8,377 nt of DNA from Lachnospiraceae bacterium (GCA_017996675.1 JAGOGN010000062.1:1-8377); one strand, 5' to 3'; positions 1-5,220 are shown, counted from the stretch's first letter. The notes: generated from the letters alone by a model not told the origin. A program made the numbers and translations.

Positions 1-84
1 CCTATAGATGTTGCGAGCGTATAAATTTTCATATCCTGTCAAACTTGCCGCCACTTTTGCCGTATCGAGCAAGGTCGCAGTCAT
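1..84 (-). other. Possible 5' end of a minus-strand gene running off the window, or a remnant
   Basis: Read on the minus strand, a frame opens at ATG (84-82) and stays open to the window edge, giving 28 codons beginning MTATLLDTAKVAAS. I do not recognise the product. A GGGG run directly precedes the ATG, too close to be a good ribosome binding site. The same frame continues upstream through one TAG stop (96-94) into about 25 more open codons, so this could be a broken older gene and not a true start. No minus-strand promoter is convincing. Low confidence that it is translated. Confidence 0.25.
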
Positions 85-163
85 CCCCAGGGTCTATAAA
101 TCAAACAAATTATCCACTAGAGTCTCGAAATCCAGCTGGTGTTTGATTAGGGACGAATAAAAC

Positions 164-192
164 TTGCATCTATAGACATATAATGATATGAT
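164..192 (+). promoter_or_regulatory. Sigma-A-type promoter of the toxin-antitoxin operon
   Basis: A TTGCAT -35 box (164-169) and a TATGAT -10 box (187-192) are separated by exactly 17 bp and lie 28 bp before the antitoxin ATG. A TATAAT also occurs at 179-184 but has no -35 partner at proper spacing. The boxes are interleaved with a perfect inverted repeat (170-202), as expected for a self-repressed toxin-antitoxin promoter. Confidence 0.65.
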
Positions 193-202
193 ATGTCTAT
201 AG
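170..202. repeat. Perfect 12-bp inverted repeat, likely antitoxin operator
   Basis: The arms CTATAGACATAT (170-181) and ATATGTCTATAG (191-202) are perfect reverse complements around a 9-bp spacer. The left arm starts immediately after the -35 box and the right arm overlaps the end of the -10 box and the expected start site. Bound protein would therefore block RNA polymerase. Phd/YefM antitoxins, alone or with their toxin, typically repress their own operon by binding such palindromes. That this antitoxin binds here is inferred from position. Confidence 0.7.
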
Positions 203-220
203 TAAACGGAGGTGATGTGT

Positions 221-505
221 ATGTTTTCGTATCAGGAAAAAATTAGACCGTCGGCAGATTTAAGAAATCATTATAATGAAATTTCAAAGCAATGTCGTGA
301 GGACAGGGAAGTAGTAATTATTACTGTTAACGGTAGAGGCGATACAGTTTCTTTAAGTTATGAAGAGTACAAGAGAATGAAAGCCAGGATTGAACTATTG
401 GAAATTCTTGCCGAAGCGGACGAAGATGTTAAATTTGGTAGAGTTGCCCCAATCAAAGATACTTTTGATGATTTGAGAAGTATGCTTAAGGAGGATCAGG
501 CTTGA
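221..505 (+). CDS. Type II antitoxin, Phd/YefM family
   Basis: This 94-residue protein is the likely antitoxin and transcriptional autorepressor of the pair. Residues about 5-55 (IRPSADLRNHYNEIS, then VVIITVNGRGDTVSLSYEEY) match the Phd/YefM N-terminal DNA-binding dimer fold. The acidic C-terminal part, about 56-94, would be the flexible segment that wraps the toxin. I chose ATG 221 because GGAGGTGA (208-215) lies 5 bases before it; in-frame GTG 212 and ATG 215 overlap that site. The stop TGA overlaps the TTG start of the toxin, so the two are translationally coupled. Promoter and palindrome directly upstream fit autoregulation. The length is normal for the family. Family assignment is confident; the exact toxin target is not implied. 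Confidence 0.88.
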   Translation: MFSYQEKIRPSADLRNHYNEISKQCREDREVVIITVNGRGDTVSLSYEEYKRMKARIELLEILAEADEDVKFGRVAPIKDTFDDLRSMLKEDQA

Positions 506-819
506 ATTATAAAGTTGAAAGAACGGATACGGCAGACTCATTAATTAGAAACATTGTTCTTTTTGTGGCTGAAAATTTTGGTAATGATGTTGCACTTGAG
601 AAACTTGATTACATGGAAGAGCGCATGATGTCTCTCGGAAATAACCCCTATCTTGGTGTAAAGCCAAAATACAATGTACTTAAACGCCAGGGATATCTAG
701 TATTAATTTTGGAGAAGAACCTAGTGTTTTATAAAGTGGATGATGACAAGAAACTAGTTACAATATACGCGGTTGTTGATCAGAGACAAGATTATATGAG
801 TATCATTCGAGGTATGTAA
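502..819 (+). CDS. Type II toxin, RelE/ParE superfamily
   Basis: This 105-residue protein is the toxin partner of the upstream antitoxin. The RelE/ParE pattern is visible: an N-terminal helical hairpin (about 8-45), then NPYLGVKP, a strand block (GYLVLILEKNLVFYKVD, about 64-80) and the C-terminal VTIYAVVDQRQDY (86-98), where ParE/RelE proteins carry the typical 'V..H/D.RQD' ending. RelE members cleave ribosome-bound mRNA while ParE members poison gyrase; the sequence here does not decide between them. Translation appears to start at a rare TTG (502-504) overlapping the antitoxin TGA. AAGGAGG (488-494) lies 7 bases before it, and no ATG is suitably placed. A weak start codon would keep toxin below antitoxin. 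A terminator follows at once. Confidence 0.87.
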   Translation: MNYKVERTDTADSLIRNIVLFVAENFGNDVALEKLDYMEERMMSLGNNPYLGVKPKYNVLKRQGYLVLILEKNLVFYKVDDDKKLVTIYAVVDQRQDYMSIIRGM

Positions 820-827
820 GAAAATCC

Positions 828-867
828 ACAGCAGTTAGTCGTTCTGGCTATCTGCTGTATTTTTTTT
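828..867 (+). terminator. Rho-independent terminator of the toxin-antitoxin operon
   Basis: The arms ACAGCAG (828-834) and CTGCTGT (852-858) are perfect complements and are followed by a run of eight T on the plus strand (860-867). The stem is short and the 17-base loop long, so strength is uncertain. The hairpin lies inside the last codons of the convergent XRE gene, so the terminator and that coding end share sequence. Confidence 0.6.
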
Positions 868-1203
868 ACAATTTTTTACATATTCAACGAATCTGTTCTG
901 CTCATCTTTGCAGCATTTTTTATAAACGTCAATCATAAAAAATAGTTCCGGATCAGAAGTTTCTTCAATTAGGTAACATGTTGGCGTTGAATCATCGGTT
1001 CTACCTGTAAGATATTCTACAGAGGTACCTAGAACATTTGCCATAGTCTGAATGACGTGGACGGATGGAAGCCGGTCTCCAGATTCATATCGTAAATAGG
1101 CAGGTTGTGACATTTGCATTTTTTTTGCAGCTTCTTGTTTGGTAAGATTGAGTTTTTCTCTACAAAGAATTAGTCGTTGTTTATTAAGAATATAATTTTG
1201 CAT
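835..1203 (-). CDS. XRE-family helix-turn-helix transcriptional repressor
   Basis: This 122-residue cytoplasmic regulator has one HTH_3-type DNA-binding domain at about residues 8-66. LTKQEAAKKM is followed by the recognition helix around SQPAYLRYESGDRLPS and then by the typical VLGTSVEYLTG ending. The C-terminal half (70-122) is not recognised and has a cysteine pair (C97, C98), probably used for dimerisation or signal input. The start is ATG 1203, with AGGAGGT 8 bases upstream; the longer frame to 1293 runs through the promoter and is not real. It is divergent from the gene at 1320, and two palindromes between them fit repression of both promoters. Small XRE repressors of this kind control phages, integrative elements and small defence or toxin modules. 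No peptidase domain is attached. Confidence 0.88.
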   Translation of the reverse strand: MQNYILNKQRLILCREKLNLTKQEAAKKMQMSQPAYLRYESGDRLPSVHVIQTMANVLGTSVEYLTGRTDDSTPTCYLIEETSDPELFFMIDVYKKCCKDEQNRFVEYVKNCKKNTADSQND

Positions 1204-1236
1204 TGATTTGATACCTCCTGAAAAGATTATAAATAT

Positions 1237-1266
1237 ATTATAACAAATAACGATTGAATATACCAA
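1237..1266 (-). promoter_or_regulatory. Promoter of the XRE regulator
   Basis: Read on the minus strand, TTGGTA (1266-1261) and TATAAT (1242-1237) are separated by 18 bp, placing the start about 30 bases before the XRE ATG. The -35 box lies inside the first palindromic operator (1257-1275), so a bound repressor would hide it. Confidence 0.55.
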
Positions 1267-1282
1267 TGGAATATTATATAAT
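1254..1282 (+). promoter_or_regulatory. Promoter of the 1320-2324 gene pair
   Basis: TTGAAT (1254-1259) and TATAAT (1277-1282) have the ideal 17-bp spacing. The first operator (1257-1275) fills the spacer and the second (1284-1302) begins just after the -10 box, over the expected start site. The arrangement predicts tight repression by the divergent XRE protein. Confidence 0.65.
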
Positions 1283-1302
1283 AAATATACCAACGGTATA
1301 TT
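1257..1302. promoter_or_regulatory. Two palindromic operators for the XRE repressor
   Basis: Site 1 (1257-1275) is AATATACC-AAT-GGAATATT, with one mismatch between arms. Site 2 (1284-1302) is AATATACC-AAC-GGTATATT, with perfect 8-bp arms. The left half-sites are identical and the centres are 27 bp apart. The pair sits in the divergent intergenic region and overlaps both promoters. Binding by the XRE protein at 835-1203 is inferred. Confidence 0.7.
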
Positions 1303-1319
1303 GAGAAGGGAGTAAAATT

Positions 1320-1856
1320 ATGAGCTATGATATTTATTTGAAAGAACCACTGACAAAAGAGGCTGCTAAAGTGCCTGCGCATCTAATGGTAGGAGGAACT
1401 TACATGGCGGATTATCATCCTGAAACAGGAACATTTACACCAGCATTAAATACGGAAGCACACCTAAATATAACTTATAACTACGGCTGCTACTATTATG
1501 AAGTATACGAAGATAAAGGGATTCGGGAAATATATGGAATGATGGGAGTGGATAGTATCCCAATATTAGAAAACATGATAGAAACGTTGACGAATAAATA
1601 TCAACAAGATGGAGATTGGATTTATAGTAAGAGGGAAAAAACTTTTTATTATAATAAAAATGGAGAGCAGATTGAGGATCCAATCAAAGCATGGCGAGAT
1701 GAGGAACAAGTCACTACAAAAAAGATTATTGTTGATCGTTACGAAGGAATCAGTACAGATTATTGGGAACCAACAGCTGCCAATGCAATTAAGCCATTGT
1801 ATCAGCTAATAGCATTGGCAAAAATGAGGCCGGATTGTTTCTGGGATGGAGATTAA
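1320..1856 (+). CDS. Uncharacterised protein, mobile-element/phage-type
   Basis: This 178-residue protein has no signal peptide and no membrane segment. I cannot assign a function. Visible parts are an N-terminal MSYDIYLKEPLT, a tyrosine-rich LNITYNYGCYYYEVYE (about 49-64), GIREIYGMMGVDSIPILENMIETL (about 67-90) and a C-terminal block YWEPTAANAIKPLYQLIALAKMRPDCFWDGD. From memory this resembles hypothetical proteins found in gut Firmicutes, often on mobile elements; no catalytic motif is evident. The start ATG is preceded by a GAAGGGAG ribosome binding site. It is the first gene under the XRE-controlled promoter, and the next gene follows after 84 bases with no clear terminator, so the two are probably co-transcribed. 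Confidence 0.75.
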   Translation: MSYDIYLKEPLTKEAAKVPAHLMVGGTYMADYHPETGTFTPALNTEAHLNITYNYGCYYYEVYEDKGIREIYGMMGVDSIPILENMIETLTNKYQQDGDWIYSKREKTFYYNKNGEQIEDPIKAWRDEEQVTTKKIIVDRYEGISTDYWEPTAANAIKPLYQLIALAKMRPDCFWDGD

Positions 1857-1940
1857 AGAGTTAGAAGCCTGATTTATAAAAGCATATATGAGAGTCAAAT
1901 ATTGATAATGTCAACTGCTGACGGAAGGAAGGTGGGGTAA

Positions 1941-2324
1941 ATGACTAGAGAACAATCAAGTGTATCGCTAAACAAAGATGTGCCACTGGAGAAAAGAGAA
2001 TTTGTGAAAATAATCGACAGGCTTAGGGAATCAAGTGAGTTGGTTGATAAGGTAAATGAATTATTTTGGAATAGCCGAGATAATGTGGAGTGTGATTTTT
2101 GTAATGGCGCTGGTCTACAGATTTCCCATGAGTCGTTAGTTGTAAATTTGCTAGAAAAATTAATGAGAGACCATTGTGAAAATATCTCATATTTCATTTA
2201 CGAATTAGAATATGGAAAGCGGTATAAAGCAGGTATGGTAACGGGGCCAGAAGGTGATATTGATTTGGGAACGACAGAGGCGGTTTATGATTATTTGGTA
2301 AGGGAATACTTTGAGAATTTTTAG
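1941..2324 (+). CDS. Uncharacterised protein with a single CxxCxGxG motif
   Basis: This 127-residue, acidic, soluble protein has no recognised function. Residues 20-45 look helical. Residues 51-58 read CDFCNGAG, one copy of the CxxCxGxG element that DnaJ uses in repeated form to bind zinc; a lone copy could bind metal only as a dimer or with other ligands. The C-terminal half (SYFIYELEYGKRYKAGMV, then DIDLGTTEAVYDYLV) recalls small phage or integrative-element proteins of Firmicutes that end in a similar 'DLsT.E.LYDYL' segment. The start ATG follows a purine-rich GGAAGGTGGGG. It is probably the second gene of the XRE-controlled unit. The coding frame is convincing, the role unknown. Confidence 0.7.
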   Translation: MTREQSSVSLNKDVPLEKREFVKIIDRLRESSELVDKVNELFWNSRDNVECDFCNGAGLQISHESLVVNLLEKLMRDHCENISYFIYELEYGKRYKAGMVTGPEGDIDLGTTEAVYDYLVREYFENF

Positions 2325-2529
2325 AAGAAATAGTTGGTTTTTAGGAATAGTTCGATATATTTTTGGTAAGCAGCAATACTAGTCTCTGTTCATACTTCTC
2401 ATCACGACCCATGCAACTTCAGGTTGCAAAAATGCTAGAAAGTGCACATCTTGATTGGTAGAAAATTTTTAGGTGTACAGATAAAATAAGGGTGAACAAG
2501 CAAACAGCATCAAAGAAGATGTGAAATGA
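2325..2529. other. Gene-free stretch after the XRE-controlled genes
   Basis: I see no credible reading frame, promoter or terminator here. The only structure noted is a small perfect hairpin, TGCAAC-TTCAG-GTTGCA (2412-2428), which has no T tail. The stretch leads into a broken acetyltransferase and is probably decayed DNA. Confidence 0.5.
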
Positions 2530-2718
2530 GTACAACTTAGAAATGGTTATGGCATTGAGTTAATGAAGAAAATAGAAGAGTTATATAAAGAGTATGGTTT
2601 TTTTAATTTGGACACACCAACGTGGAATGCCAGGACCAACGCTTTTTATCAAAAGATTGGTTATACGGAAATAAGCAGAGACAAGGATTTTGTGGTTTAT
2701 AAAAAGTCGGCGAATTAG
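2530..2718 (+). pseudogene. C-terminal remnant of a GNAT N-acetyltransferase
   Basis: The open frame after a TGA (2527-2529) encodes 62 residues. They include the acetyl-CoA loop region RNGYGIELMKKIEELYKEYG and the C-terminal GNAT block NLDTPTWNARTNAFYQKIGY, ending at TAG. Full GNAT enzymes are about 140-180 residues; here the whole N-terminal half before the acetyl-CoA motif is missing, and the frame upstream is closed. An ATG at 2563 could start a 51-residue peptide, but it has no good ribosome binding site and would lack the cofactor loop. It is therefore called a remnant of a gene that once transferred acetyl groups from acetyl-CoA to an amine. It faces a second, different GNAT remnant on the other strand. 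Confidence 0.6.
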
Positions 2719-2754
2719 AAGCAATCTAAAATTCATGCAATGAATTCTTACAAC

Positions 2755-2792
2755 AAAAAGCAGACAGGATTTCAATTTAATGAAGTCCTGTC
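2755..2792 (-). terminator. Hairpin terminator at the end of the minus-strand GNAT remnant
   Basis: The arms GACAGGATTTC (2763-2773) and GAAGTCCTGTC (2782-2792) pair over 11 bp with one G-U pair and an 8-base loop. On the minus strand the stem is followed after two bases by CTTTTT, giving a good intrinsic terminator. A T6 run at 2799-2804 could make it work weakly in the plus direction too. The stop codon of the minus-strand frame lies inside the hairpin. Confidence 0.7.
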
Positions 2793-3089
2793 CGTTGATT
2801 TTTTCTCGATTGAGTATTCTTTATCTTTCATATAGAAATACTTGGTATGGGTGATATGAAATCCCACAGAATGGTAGAGATTTACTGCGCGGATATTCCA
2901 TTTTACTGCATCTAAGTTGATGGACTTTGCACCATTTTCACATGCCTTATTTATGGCAAAATGAATGAGTTTGCGCCCAACTCCCTTGCCCTGGTGCTCT
3001 ACCGCTACAAAGAGATCGTCTATGATACCATTCTCGGTTACGGTCACTGCGCCTAAGAAGTCATTGTTTTCAAAGAACCTCCTATTTAG
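2772..3089 (-). pseudogene. N-terminally truncated GNAT N-acetyltransferase
   Basis: The minus-strand frame is open from the codon after a TAG (3092-3090) to a TGA in the terminator hairpin. It shows GNAT features in order: NNDFLGAVTV, then IDDLFVAVEHQGKGVGRKLI with the Q-x-x-G-x-G acetyl-CoA loop (QGKGVG), then INLDAVKWNIRAVNLYHSVGF at the C-terminus. About the first 50-65 residues of a normal GNAT protein, strands 1 to 3, are missing. The only usable in-frame start is GTG 3047-3045 (91 residues), without a proper ribosome binding site. AGGAGG (3083-3078) sits just after the MerR stop, but the ATG behind it reaches a stop after three codons. Probably inactive, although read-through transcription from the MerR gene is likely. 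Confidence 0.65.
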
Positions 3090-3523
3090 CTATGTGCTTT
3101 TTTATATAATTCTTGAATTTCCTCAGGTAGGTTTTCAGGAATCATTTCTTTGATTTGCTCTTCGTTTCCGTCTTTAATTGCTTTGCCATAATACCAACAT
3201 TTAAATTTGAGCATAGCGAGAGTTTTTTCGAGAACTAGCATTTCTTCTTCAATTGCAGTTTTTTGCAGTTCAAATAATGTTTTTCTATTTTCGTAAGTGG
3301 AACTTCCCTCTGTCACCCATTTAAAAAATTGTTTGATGTCTTGGATTTTCAGCCCGGATCGCTTCAGACATTCAATCACACGAATCGCTTCAATTTCATT
3401 CTCGCTGAAATTTCTTATAGTTCCTTTTCGTTCCATGTTTGGAAAAAATCCTTCTTTATCATAATATCTCAACGTAGAAATAGGCAGTCCACACATTTTT
3501 GATACTTGTCCGATTGTGTACAT
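3086..3523 (-). CDS. MerR-family regulator, AdhR/NmlR-like electrophile sensor
   Basis: This 145-residue regulator is the likely activator of the divergent operon at 3646. Its N-terminal winged helix (MYTIGQVSKMCGLPISTLRYYDKEGF, 1-26, then the wing RNFSENEIEAI) is typical MerR. A helix carrying ECLKRSGLKIQDI (51-63) follows, then a coiled-coil dimer helix (about 80-112). Cys52 matches the position that AdhR- and NmlR-type members use to sense aldehydes, quinones and similar electrophiles; other cysteines are C11 and C109. There is no metal-binding cysteine pair near the C-terminus, so a metal sensor is unlikely. The start is ATG 3523 with GAAGGGAG upstream; the longer frame to 3733 crosses the divergent promoter and is not real. 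The effector is inferred, not shown. Confidence 0.88.
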   Translation of the reverse strand: MYTIGQVSKMCGLPISTLRYYDKEGFFPNMERKGTIRNFSENEIEAIRVIECLKRSGLKIQDIKQFFKWVTEGSSTYENRKTLFELQKTAIEEEMLVLEKTLAMLKFKCWYYGKAIKDGNEEQIKEMIPENLPEEIQELYKKAHS

Positions 3524-3552
3524 AAATTCTCCCTTCACATGTAAAAAAAGTC

Positions 3553-3583
3553 TTGACCTAAAGCAAGGTTTAGGTATTAGAAT
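3553..3583 (+). promoter_or_regulatory. MerR-type promoter/operator of the hydrolase-oxidoreductase-cupin operon
   Basis: TTGACC (3553-3558) and TAGAAT (3578-3583) are 19 bp apart, the overlong spacing that MerR proteins correct by twisting DNA. An inverted repeat, ACCTAAA (3556-3562) and TTTAGGT (3569-3575) around 6 bp, fills the spacer. The divergent MerR gene is the evident regulator. The transcript would start about 55 bases before ATG 3646. Confidence 0.8.
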
Positions 3584-3589
3584 GAATTT

Positions 3590-3618
3590 ATTATACGTCA
3601 TAATGATGTTAAAAACAA
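3590..3618 (-). promoter_or_regulatory. Promoter of the MerR gene
   Basis: On the minus strand, TTGTTT (3618-3613) and TATAAT (3595-3590) are 17 bp apart. Transcription would begin near 3583 and run straight through the MerR operator (3556-3575), so bound MerR could limit its own synthesis. The -35 region overlaps a small repeat, AAACAA-GT-TTGTTT (3613-3626). Confidence 0.55.
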
Positions 3619-3645
3619 GTTTGTTTCTAAGAGGAGAATTTTTTG

Positions 3646-4641
3646 ATGATGAAAACAGAGGAATTAGAACTGGTAGTGGAGTGGGATAAAACATTTCCCA
3701 GGAGCAATAAAGTAGAACATAAAAAGGTGACATTTGTAAACAGATATGGCATTACCATTGCTGCCGATTTGTATATGCCAAAAGATGGTAGGGGTCAAAT
3801 GCCTGCAATTGCAGTGAGTGGACCTTTTGGTGCGGTGAAAGAGCAATGTTCCGGTTTGTATGCGCAGTCTATGGCAGAAAGAGGCTATCTTACGATGGCA
3901 TTTGACCCATCTTTTACAGGGGAAAGTGGCGGTCATCCTAGATATATGGCATCTCCAGATATTAATACAGAGGACTTTATGGCCGCAGTAGATTTTTTGT
4001 CTGTGCAAGAAGAGGTTGATGCGGACAGAATTGGTATCATTGGAATTTGTGGTTGGGGAGGAATGGCGCTAAATACGGCTGCACTTGATACCAGAATCAA
4101 GGCGACCATCGTATCGACGATGTATGACATGACTAGAGTAAATGCAAAGGGATATTTTGACGCTGAGGACAGTGAAGAGAGTCGATATGCGAAAAAAGAA
4201 ATTTTGAATGCCTTTCGAACGGCGGAATATAAAAAAGGAGAGTATTCTAGAGGCGGTGGATGTCTGCCACTACCTGTTTCTGCGGATGTACCTTTTTTCG
4301 TAAAAGACTACAGTGAATATTACAAAGGTAGAGCATATCATGCGCGAAGTCTGAATTCCAATGGTGGCTGGAACCGTATTGGATGTCTCTCTTTTATGAA
4401 TCAGCCGCTTCTTCAATATAGTCATGAAATAAGAAGTGCAGTAATGATTATGCATGGTGAAAAGGCGCACAGCTTGTATTTTGGAATGGATGCTTACGAA
4501 GCAATGATTCGAGATAGCAAATATGCAGTGAATAAGGAGTTGCTCGTCATTCCAGAAGCTGTTCACACGGATCTTTATGATAATCTAAAGGTCATTCCAT
4601 TTGAAAAAATGGATGATTTTTTAAAAATAAATATGAAATAG
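3646..4641 (+). CDS. Alpha/beta hydrolase with a cysteine nucleophile (dienelactone hydrolase/YcjY-like)
   Basis: This 331-residue cytoplasmic hydrolase has no signal peptide. Early strands include KKVTFVNRYGITIAADLYMP (about 26-45). SGPFGAVKEQ (59-68) probably forms the oxyanion region, and GYLTMAFDPSFTGESGG (80-96) is typical of Xaa-Pro-peptidase/DLH-like hydrolases. The nucleophile elbow reads GICGWGG (133-139), so the nucleophile is Cys135 in place of the usual serine, as in dienelactone hydrolase. Glu272 in MHGEKAHS and His307 in PEAVHTD complete the expected triad. An insert (about 165-250) would form the lid. I chose ATG 3646 because GAGGAG (3631-3636) is 9 bases upstream; TTG 3643 is possible but less likely. 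First gene of the MerR-activated operon. Lactone, ester or thioester hydrolysis is likely; the substrate is unknown. Confidence 0.85.
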   Translation: MMKTEELELVVEWDKTFPRSNKVEHKKVTFVNRYGITIAADLYMPKDGRGQMPAIAVSGPFGAVKEQCSGLYAQSMAERGYLTMAFDPSFTGESGGHPRYMASPDINTEDFMAAVDFLSVQEEVDADRIGIIGICGWGGMALNTAALDTRIKATIVSTMYDMTRVNAKGYFDAEDSEESRYAKKEILNAFRTAEYKKGEYSRGGGCLPLPVSADVPFFVKDYSEYYKGRAYHARSLNSNGGWNRIGCLSFMNQPLLQYSHEIRSAVMIMHGEKAHSLYFGMDAYEAMIRDSKYAVNKELLVIPEAVHTDLYDNLKVIPFEKMDDFLKINMK

Positions 4642-4657
4642 AAAGTAGGTAACTAGG

Positions 4658-5200
4658 ATGTCAAAAAAAGTGTTATTGATAACAACAAGTCTTCGTGGAG
4701 GAAGCAATTCGGATATTCTTGCAAAGGAATGTGAAAGAGGAGCCAGGCAAGCAGGTCATGATGTAGAGCTGATTTCTCTGAAAGAAAAAAAGATCCAATT
4801 TTGTATTGGTTGTCTGGCATGTCAGAGTAAGGACGGCTGTGTTTTAAAGGACGATGTTGCAGAAATTATGGTAAAAGTGAAAGAAGCAGAAGTACTTATT
4901 TTTGCCACGCCAATCTATTATTACGAGATGTGTGGACAGATGAAGACGTTGTTGGATCGATTAAACCCTTTGTACGGATCTGATTACAAATTCAGAGAAA
5001 TCTATATGATCGCAACGGCAGCAGACGATGGCAAACATGTATTTGAGAAAGCTTATAATGGATTGCAGGGATGGGTGGACTGCTTTGGGAAGGCATCACT
5101 TCAAGGAATACTTGTCGGTGGTGGAATTGATCATGCGAATGAAGCTGCAAACCATGCTGATGTGATGCAAAAAGCTTTTGAACTAGGAAAGCATTTATAA
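4658..5200 (+). CDS. Flavodoxin-fold NAD(P)H-dependent oxidoreductase, iron-sulfur flavoprotein-like
   Basis: This 180-residue protein has the flavodoxin-like FMN reductase fold. The phosphate loop is TTSLRGGSNSDILA (9-22), and a flavin-ring loop ATPIYYYEMCGQMKTLLDR (83-101) has the usual TPIYyy..M..MK pattern. Between them, cysteines 49, 52, 55 and 61 form CX2CX2CX5C. This is the compact motif that binds a 4Fe-4S cluster in archaeal and clostridial iron-sulfur flavoproteins, though many relatives are annotated only as NADPH-dependent FMN reductases. The role would be electron transfer from a reduced carrier or NAD(P)H to a quinone-like or other small acceptor. It starts 16 bases after the hydrolase and is the second gene of the operon; the ribosome binding site is weak (AGTAGGT). 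Cluster content is inferred. Confidence 0.85.
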   Translation: MSKKVLLITTSLRGGSNSDILAKECERGARQAGHDVELISLKEKKIQFCIGCLACQSKDGCVLKDDVAEIMVKVKEAEVLIFATPIYYYEMCGQMKTLLDRLNPLYGSDYKFREIYMIATAADDGKHVFEKAYNGLQGWVDCFGKASLQGILVGGGIDHANEAANHADVMQKAFELGKHL

Positions 5201-5220
5201 CAAATCGGGAAGAGAATAAT

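Noticed and set aside
1204..1293. N-terminal extension of the XRE protein
   Set aside because: The extra 30 codons run through the promoter and operators and are very hydrophobic; ATG 1203 has an excellent AGGAGGT site.
2412..2428. Hairpin TGCAAC-TTCAG-GTTGCA
   Set aside because: A short perfect stem without a T tail or neighbouring promoter; could be chance, so not called a terminator or attachment site.
2730..2746. Inverted repeat AATTCA-TGCAA-TGAATT
   Set aside because: Six-bp AT-rich arms are expected often by chance in such DNA and no T tract follows directly.
2965..3153. Plus-strand reading frame of 62 codons across the MerR end
   Set aside because: It is antisense to the GNAT remnant and the MerR 3' end, whose protein similarity is clear, and has no ribosome binding site.
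3524..3733. N-terminal extension of the MerR protein
   Set aside because: It overlaps the divergent promoters and the start of the hydrolase gene; the MerR domain begins exactly at ATG 3523.
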